64,000 nt of DNA from Arthrobacter woluwensis (GTDB lineage: Bacteria; Actinomycetota; Actinomycetes; Actinomycetales; Micrococcaceae). How positions within the stretch are numbered: position 1 is the stretch's first letter; each line of letters opens with the position of its first letter. The stretch is taken from assembly GCF_030816155.1 (NCBI RefSeq), contig NZ_JAUSXR010000001.1:2790001-2854000 (forward strand). The letters run 5' to 3'. The position numbers and the translations under genes are program-made. The notes beneath the pieces are model-generated. The model saw only the letters and a program-made list of their open reading frames with translations, searched no databases and had not been told where the DNA came from. This document shows, piece by piece, positions 59,599 to 64,000 of this stretch.

Positions 59599-59927
59599 GG
59601 GATCGCCAGGGCCGTGCGGATGATGTTCAGCAGGAATCCTCGGACCTCGTCGCTGCGCATGATGACGACCAGGAGTCCGGCGAATGCCACGGCAGCCAAG
59701 GTCGCGATGGCATATTCCGCCGTCGATGTCCCTGCCTGCCCTGAACAGGTCCTGGCCAGCCTGGCGCGGAAGCGCCAGAGGATTCCGGCCACGCGGAGCC
59801 AGAGAACGGCACACTCGCCCGCAAGGATCTCCGTCCACCGGGCGACCCCTGCGCGGACCCCGCCCGCAAGGGTGCGGCGTTCAGGGATACTCACGTCTGC
59901 TGGAGACGGAGAAGTGTTGTTGTGCAT
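59595..59927 (-). CDS. DUF4244 Flp-type pilin
   Basis: A 110-residue protein with an unusually long N-terminal part (about 68 residues, basic, Arg/Ala-rich) before the pilin-like core AGTSTAEYAIATLAAVAFAG and a C-terminal about 25-residue tail. The E and Y of TAEYAI match the Flp pilin processing site pattern. The major pilin candidate of this Tad operon. GAAAGGAAATCTCT before the ATG is a good ribosome-binding site. A 16-bp repeat array lies directly upstream. Confidence 0.82.
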   Translation of the reverse strand: MHNNTSPSPADVSIPERRTLAGGVRAGVARWTEILAGECAVLWLRVAGILWRFRARLARTCSGQAGTSTAEYAIATLAAVAFAGLLVVIMRSDEVRGFLLNIIRTALAIP

Positions 59928-59945
59928 AGAGATTTCCTTTCAGTT

Positions 59946-59991
59946 GTTGCTTGCATAAGGGGTTGCTTGCATAAGGGGTTGCTTGCATCAG
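59946..59991. repeat. 16-bp tandem repeat TTGCTTGCATAAGGGG before the pilin gene
   Basis: Two full units and a partial third lie within the 98-bp gap between the TadC-like stop and the pilin start, about 20-65 bp upstream of the pilin ATG. Each unit contains TTATGCAAGC on the minus strand. Variation in copy number would alter promoter or leader spacing. Confidence 0.7.
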
Positions 59992-60025
59992 TTGCGACTT
60001 TCGGTGGGTGCCCTTCCGGGCGATG

Positions 60026-60703
60026 TCAAACGACTCCAGGGAGGAGCGCCAGGACCACCGGGACGATGCCCAGGCAGATGAACGACGGCAGGGAGCACAT
60101 CCCCAGGGGCAGGACGAGCCGGACGCCCAGAGTCGCGGCCCGTCGTTCGGATTCCCTCAGAGTCCTGCGCCGCTCTGCCGCAGCACTGGACTGGATGCTC
60201 TGAGCCGACGGCGCTCCGCTGAGTGCGGCGAATCCCAGTGATTGCTTCACCGCCTGCAGCGCCGGGTGAAGAGCAGGCGCGGATCCACGAACGAGGCGGA
60301 CTGCGAACCGGACCGGACCCGCCCGGCTGGGGCTCACGCCAGAAGGGAGACCGGCTCCGGATGCACTGCGCCAGGCTTCATCCCACGCGCCGCCCAGGGC
60401 AAGACCTGCCACGACTCTTCGAAGCTGAGCCGCTATGGCCTGATCCGTGCACTCAGCCAGCACTTCGAGGCTGCGCTGCACACTGAGTCCGGCCTCCAGC
60501 AGAACCCCGACCAGTTCCAGCAGGAGGGCACTGTCATCCACGGCTCCGGCACCCCCAAAGGTTTCCGACGGGTTGGGTGGCTCGCCGGACCTCTGCCGGG
60601 CAGGACCGGTCCTCCGGGCCAGAACTGCGACGCTCGATGGTCTGGCACTGGTCAGACACCAGCACGCGATCAGCAGGGCGAGAAACTGGAGAAGGCCCGT
60701 CAT
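60026..60703 (-). CDS. TadC-like type II secretion F domain protein
   Basis: A 225-residue membrane protein. A single N-terminal helix, a cytoplasmic GspF-like helical domain (LLLELVGVLLEAGLSVQRSL, LRRVVAGLALGGAWDEAW) and two C-terminal helices (LGVRLVLPLGMCSLPSFICL, GIVPVVLALLPG). RSLEVLAECTD is conserved in the family. It forms the inner-membrane platform of the Tad pilus with the TadB-like protein. The start overlaps the tadB stop (ATGA). Confidence 0.85.
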   Translation of the reverse strand: MTGLLQFLALLIACWCLTSARPSSVAVLARRTGPARQRSGEPPNPSETFGGAGAVDDSALLLELVGVLLEAGLSVQRSLEVLAECTDQAIAAQLRRVVAGLALGGAWDEAWRSASGAGLPSGVSPSRAGPVRFAVRLVRGSAPALHPALQAVKQSLGFAALSGAPSAQSIQSSAAAERRRTLRESERRAATLGVRLVLPLGMCSLPSFICLGIVPVVLALLPGVV

Positions 60704-61509
60704 AGCGCCGCCTCCGCCTGGCGTACCAAGTGCGAAGACCAGATCCGTCCGAGGAACCAGAAGACCAGGCCCGCTCCCACGGAAAGCCCGCCCAGCGGCG
60801 ACTGCAGCATGATGGTCACCGGGTCGACACCCAGAAGCAGTCCAAGGCCCAGCCCGAAGAACGGCAGCCAGCCGAGCAACACGACACTGGCCCTGGGACC
60901 GGCGAGCGCAGTCTGGCGAGACCTCTCCGCGTCGGCGGAGTGTTCGAGGTCAACGGCGAATCGCGCCAGAAGCTCTGCCAGCGGACAGCCACTGAGCTCG
61001 CTGGCCCGAACGCAGGCGGCGAGCCTGGACCAATGCCGAGCGGCGGAGCCGGACGCCTTCGCGAAATGTCCGGTCGTCACGTGACGGTGAATGGCAAGCG
61101 CGGGGCTCTCCCCCAGAGCGGCCGCCTGAGCCGCCGCGATGAGCGGGCCCGGATCCGCCAGGCGACCCCCGCCCGGCCCGGACATGGAGGGCAGCCCATC
61201 GTCCGTCCGTTGGAGGTCCAGCAGTTCCCGCCACGCCTGGGCCGGGCTGCGCCCGCCACTCAGCAATGCACCGAGATGGTGGACCAGAACAGCCATGGCT
61301 TCGAGATCCGAGGCGACGGATTTCCGTGCGCCGGAAGCGCCCCGACCGAACCGATTCCGGAAGGGGGCCAAAGTGCCGTTCCAGAATTTCCCACCGCTGC
61401 GACGGGAGCAACCGTCAGCGAATCGCCAGTGGTCCCGCCACACCCATGCGCCCTGTCCGGGACCGGCGACCAGCAGGGCCGCCATCAGAAAGACGGTGAA
61501 GAGCATCAC
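60700..61509 (-). CDS. TadB-like inner-membrane platform protein
   Basis: A 269-residue protein. An N-terminal helix is followed by a GspF-type helical domain (LEAMAVLVHHLGALLSGGRS, ACVRASELSGCPLAELLARF, AVDLEHSADAERSRQTALAG) and two C-terminal helices. The two start codons GTG and ATG at 61509-61504 overlap the tadA stop. Partner of TadC in the pilus platform. It is shorter than TadB of Gram-negatives. Confidence 0.85.
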   Translation of the reverse strand: MMLFTVFLMAALLVAGPGQGAWVWRDHWRFADGCSRRSGGKFWNGTLAPFRNRFGRGASGARKSVASDLEAMAVLVHHLGALLSGGRSPAQAWRELLDLQRTDDGLPSMSGPGGGRLADPGPLIAAAQAAALGESPALAIHRHVTTGHFAKASGSAARHWSRLAACVRASELSGCPLAELLARFAVDLEHSADAERSRQTALAGPRASVVLLGWLPFFGLGLGLLLGVDPVTIMLQSPLGGLSVGAGLVFWFLGRIWSSHLVRQAEAAL

Positions 61510-62819
61510 GAGTCCGCCTCGCCGTACAGCCTGGTCCTGAATGCCGGCCAGCCCGGCCCGTGACTCACTCGCCCGCCGGAGTGCCGCAGGACGGATTCCG
61601 TGATCAAGCGGCCGCTGACTGCGCGCACCACGCTCAGTTCACGGATTTCCCGTCCCGTCGACGTCCGGGCCAGATGGATGATCACATCGACCGCGCTCGA
61701 CACCTGGGCCGCTGTGGCGACGCCGTCCATCCCCGCCAAGGCGCACAAGGCCTCGAGACGGGCCGGCACGTCATCGGCCGAGTTCGCGTGCAGCGTCCCG
61801 GCCCCACAATGTCCGGTGTTCAGGGCCATGAGCAGTTCGCGGACCTCCGAGCCGCGGCACTCCCCCACCACGAGACGGTCCGGCCTCATACGCAGGGACT
61901 CCCGGACGAGTTCACGCAACCCGATCGCTCCTTTGCCTTCGATGTTTCCGTGCCGGGACTCCAGCCTGATGACGTGGGAGTGTCCGGGGTCGAGTTCCGA
62001 TGCGTCTTCGATCAGGACGAGCCGCTCCTGTGGTCCCGCGAGGCTCAGCAGCGAGGACAGCAAAGTGGTCTTGCCGGAGCCGGTGGCGCCACTGATCAAG
62101 AAGTTCATGCGTCGCATCATCAAGGCACGGAGCACACCCTGGAGGTCCGGGGTGAACATCCCGGCCTCGCCGAGTTCGGAGAGAGTGAACCGCTGATCAC
62201 GGCGGATCCTGATGGACAGCACGGTGCCGTCGGGCGATAACGGCGGGATGACCGCGTGGACCCGGTAGCCGCCCGGAATCCGCACATCAACGCACGGATT
62301 GCCTTCGTCCAGGCGTCTCCCACCGGCCGAGATCAACCGCTGGGCGAGGGCGCGCACCTGTTCTTCATGCCCCAAGGGCACAGCGATCCGCTCCAGCCCG
62401 GAACCGCGGTCCCACCAGACGTCGTCGGGACCGTTGACGAAGATGTCGGTGACTCCCGGAACGTCGGCGACCACCTGTAACGGTCCCAGACCTCGCAGTT
62501 CCGCGTTGATGCTCTCCACCGCCGCGAGCGCCACGGAAGGCCCCAGGAACCGGCCCGTCGAGTTCACAGCGGCAGCGACCAGCTCGGTGGTCACGGGGCC
62601 GGGTGAGCTCAGCACATCCTGGCGGATGGTCTCGAGGAGCGCCTGATCCACGCCGTGTCCGTTCCCGGGACTCTGGGCGAAGCCATCATCCGGGCCGCTG
62701 TCGATGGCCGCGAAAGGACGCCGCCGCCGTAGAGTGGCCGAACGGACTGCGCGTCGGCGGCCGCTGTCCGGCCCGGGGAGATCCGACGAGATCCGTCGCT
62801 CGTCCGGTGTCTCGGTCAT
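61506..62819 (-). CDS. TadA family secretion ATPase
   Basis: A 437-residue CpaF/TadA-type ATPase. Walker A is ISGATGSGKTTLLSSLLSL (about residues 241-259), the Asp box LVLIEDASELDPGHSHVIRL, Walker B RPDRLVVGECRGSEVRELL and the His box NTGHCGAGTLHANSADD. The N-terminal domain includes TDIFVNGPDDVWWDRG. It powers pilin assembly. The ATG overlaps the Ssd-like gene stop (ATGA). Its order with Ssd upstream matches Rv3660c-Rv3659c of mycobacteria. Confidence 0.93.
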   Translation of the reverse strand: MTETPDERRISSDLPGPDSGRRRAVRSATLRRRRPFAAIDSGPDDGFAQSPGNGHGVDQALLETIRQDVLSSPGPVTTELVAAAVNSTGRFLGPSVALAAVESINAELRGLGPLQVVADVPGVTDIFVNGPDDVWWDRGSGLERIAVPLGHEEQVRALAQRLISAGGRRLDEGNPCVDVRIPGGYRVHAVIPPLSPDGTVLSIRIRRDQRFTLSELGEAGMFTPDLQGVLRALMMRRMNFLISGATGSGKTTLLSSLLSLAGPQERLVLIEDASELDPGHSHVIRLESRHGNIEGKGAIGLRELVRESLRMRPDRLVVGECRGSEVRELLMALNTGHCGAGTLHANSADDVPARLEALCALAGMDGVATAAQVSSAVDVIIHLARTSTGREIRELSVVRAVSGRLITESVLRHSGGRVSHGPGWPAFRTRLYGEADS

Positions 62820-63934
62820 CGGGCACCACCTCCGACGTGGGTCAGCACCGCGTGAACCACCTTCCGCACGGGGCGGTCGTGGGCCAGCGCGGGCAGGCGG
62901 CCTTCATCCGCCGCAGCGACGACGCCCCGCAAAGGCGGGATCAGGCCGTGATACTCGAGACCCAGCCTCCCAGCGAGCTCTGCCGCTTCCGGACCCCGTC
63001 CTCGGTGAGCCCGGGCCACGAGTCCAGGAGAGGACACCGGCACATGGCCGAGTTCGTTGCTGGCACGGACGGCCGCATTGAGGGTGAGAGGGGCGCACAC
63101 GGTCAACGAATCGCACCACCGCGCGAGCTGGTGCAGGGTGGAATCCGCAAGGTCGAGGATGACCAGGTCATACGCCTTGCGCGCCGCATCCAGGACACGA
63201 GGATCATGAACCGTCGTTCCCGGCTCGACACTGCCAGCCGTCCACGTGAGGACCGAGAAACCCGAGACCTGTGGCAAGGAGTTCGCAAGGCGCTCGGGGC
63301 TGATCGCGCCACCACTCGAATTCAGCTCGGTCCACCCCACTCCCGCGAGTTCCGTGGCGGACAACGCGTATCCCCAGCCGGTGTCCTGGGACGCGGTGTT
63401 CACCAGCACCGCGCGCAATCCCTGCTCAGCCGCCTGCGCCGCCAGCCACACCGCGAGGGTCGAGGTGCCGCTTCCTCCGGAGGCACCCCAGACCCCGGTG
63501 ACCAGCCCGCCGTCGCGCACCGTGCCCATACCGCCGAGGAATTCCGCCAGCCAGCCCATGGCGGCGGGCAGGACACCGACTCGTTCCACGCCCCACATGG
63601 CCGCACGGTCCCACAGCCCGGAGTCATCCTCGGCGCCGAGCAGCGCATCCACCGGCCGACGACGAACCGGCAGTTCCAGCACGTCTCCTCCCACGATCAC
63701 AGCTCTGGACCGGTCCCACTCCGGGAGCGCACTCTGGACGTCTTCCGCGACCCGCAGCCGCACACCGGCCGCAGCGGCAGCAGCCCTCACCGCTTCACGG
63801 ATGACGGCGCGTCCGGTGATCACGAGGAATGGCGCGCTGAAGGGATCCGTTCCGGTGGCAGCCGATACCGGGGATCCGGGGGCGCCCTGCGCGGCCGGGA
63901 AAGGTGCCGTCGCGCTCTGCATACGTCGTTTCAT
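62816..63934 (-). CDS. Ssd/CpaE-like ParA-type protein
   Basis: About 372 residues. An N-terminal receiver-like domain (FLVITGRAVIREAVRAAAAA, VIVGGDVLEL) precedes a ParA/MinD-type ATPase domain. The P-loop is degenerate: GVWGASGGSGTSTLAVWLA, with the signature Lys missing (GGSGTS), a common trait of the actinobacterial CpaE homologues. DLVILDLADSTLHQLARWC follows. It positions the Tad machine or affects septum placement (Ssd of mycobacteria). The start is uncertain; no ribosome-binding site is visible before either in-frame ATG. First gene of the Tad operon. Confidence 0.82.
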   Translation of the reverse strand: MKRRMQSATAPFPAAQGAPGSPVSAATGTDPFSAPFLVITGRAVIREAVRAAAAAAGVRLRVAEDVQSALPEWDRSRAVIVGGDVLELPVRRRPVDALLGAEDDSGLWDRAAMWGVERVGVLPAAMGWLAEFLGGMGTVRDGGLVTGVWGASGGSGTSTLAVWLAAQAAEQGLRAVLVNTASQDTGWGYALSATELAGVGWTELNSSGGAISPERLANSLPQVSGFSVLTWTAGSVEPGTTVHDPRVLDAARKAYDLVILDLADSTLHQLARWCDSLTVCAPLTLNAAVRASNELGHVPVSSPGLVARAHRGRGPEAAELAGRLGLEYHGLIPPLRGVVAAADEGRLPALAHDRPVRKVVHAVLTHVGGGAR

Positions 63935-64000
63935 GAATCCAGCGTGCTGGCGAATCGGGCATCCCGGCATGGGCCGACTCCGCGATGTGGACAGGCCTCA

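Noticed and set aside
1..64000. tRNA, rRNA or CRISPR array
   Set aside because: No cloverleaf with a T-loop consensus, no rRNA segment and no regular repeat-spacer pattern was seen on reading the spacers by eye.

Overview
The window is GC-rich actinobacterial chromosome. The gene set suggests a Micrococcaceae member such as Arthrobacter or a relative: a menaquinone pathway (menB, menE, menA), Rex, a system II cytochrome c maturation operon, bS22, an actinobacterial Tad locus with its MrfA-type helicase, and class-E-type (LAxTG) wall anchoring. The genus is an inference from gene content and style, not from a marker comparison. I saw no rRNA, tRNA, CRISPR array, transposase or prophage.

Layout. 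0-10 kb: a truncated amidase, a TPR protein, an MBL-fold hydrolase, an MFS transporter, oligopeptidase B, two GNAT acetyltransferases and an asparagine-permease-like transporter. 10-12 kb: a wall-anchored choice-of-anchor A protein whose frame is broken at a G6 tract. 12-16 kb: menB, menE and menA with two small membrane proteins. 16.5-21.4 kb: ccsB, resB, ccdA, a TlpA-type thioredoxin and a histidine phosphatase, all on the minus strand, for cytochrome c maturation. 21.6-26.2 kb: YceI, three tandem paralogous membrane proteins, a UTRA-type GntR regulator and a HAD phosphatase that has a dre-like palindrome upstream. 26.4-30.8 kb: Rex, a glutaredoxin-like protein, a HAD-IB phosphatase, bS22, an excisionase-type HTH protein and a DAHP synthase with an aromatic leader peptide. 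30.9-34.8 kb: a sulfate ABC transporter operon. 34.8-40 kb: an ArsR-type regulator, AcuC, a K+ uptake pair and proC. 40-41 kb: an 800-bp stretch holding two related candidate small RNAs. 41-44.6 kb: a copper-handling operon behind a CsoR-like operator. 44.7-50 kb: a TIM-barrel epimerase, Ppx/GppA, topA and an HTH regulator. 50-56 kb: a methyltransferase, an NTF2-like protein, an NCS1 permease, a lipoprotein, TrhO and a GNAT protein. 56-64 kb: the helicase and the minus-strand Tad pilus operon, ending at an Ssd/CpaE-like protein.

Three patterns run through the window. First, many genes have a TANNNT-type -10 hexamer ending 6-7 nt before the start codon, which implies leaderless mRNAs. Second, intergenic spaces carry long palindromes, including two recurring sequence families. 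Third, four otherwise intact genes (choice-of-anchor A, resB, DAHP synthase, helicase) each carry a single-base frameshift, so sequencing indels are a serious possibility. The strongest candidates for undescribed biology are the paired C-rich-loop small RNAs at 40.3-40.7 kb, the leader-peptide attenuator of DAHP synthase, and the palindrome families.
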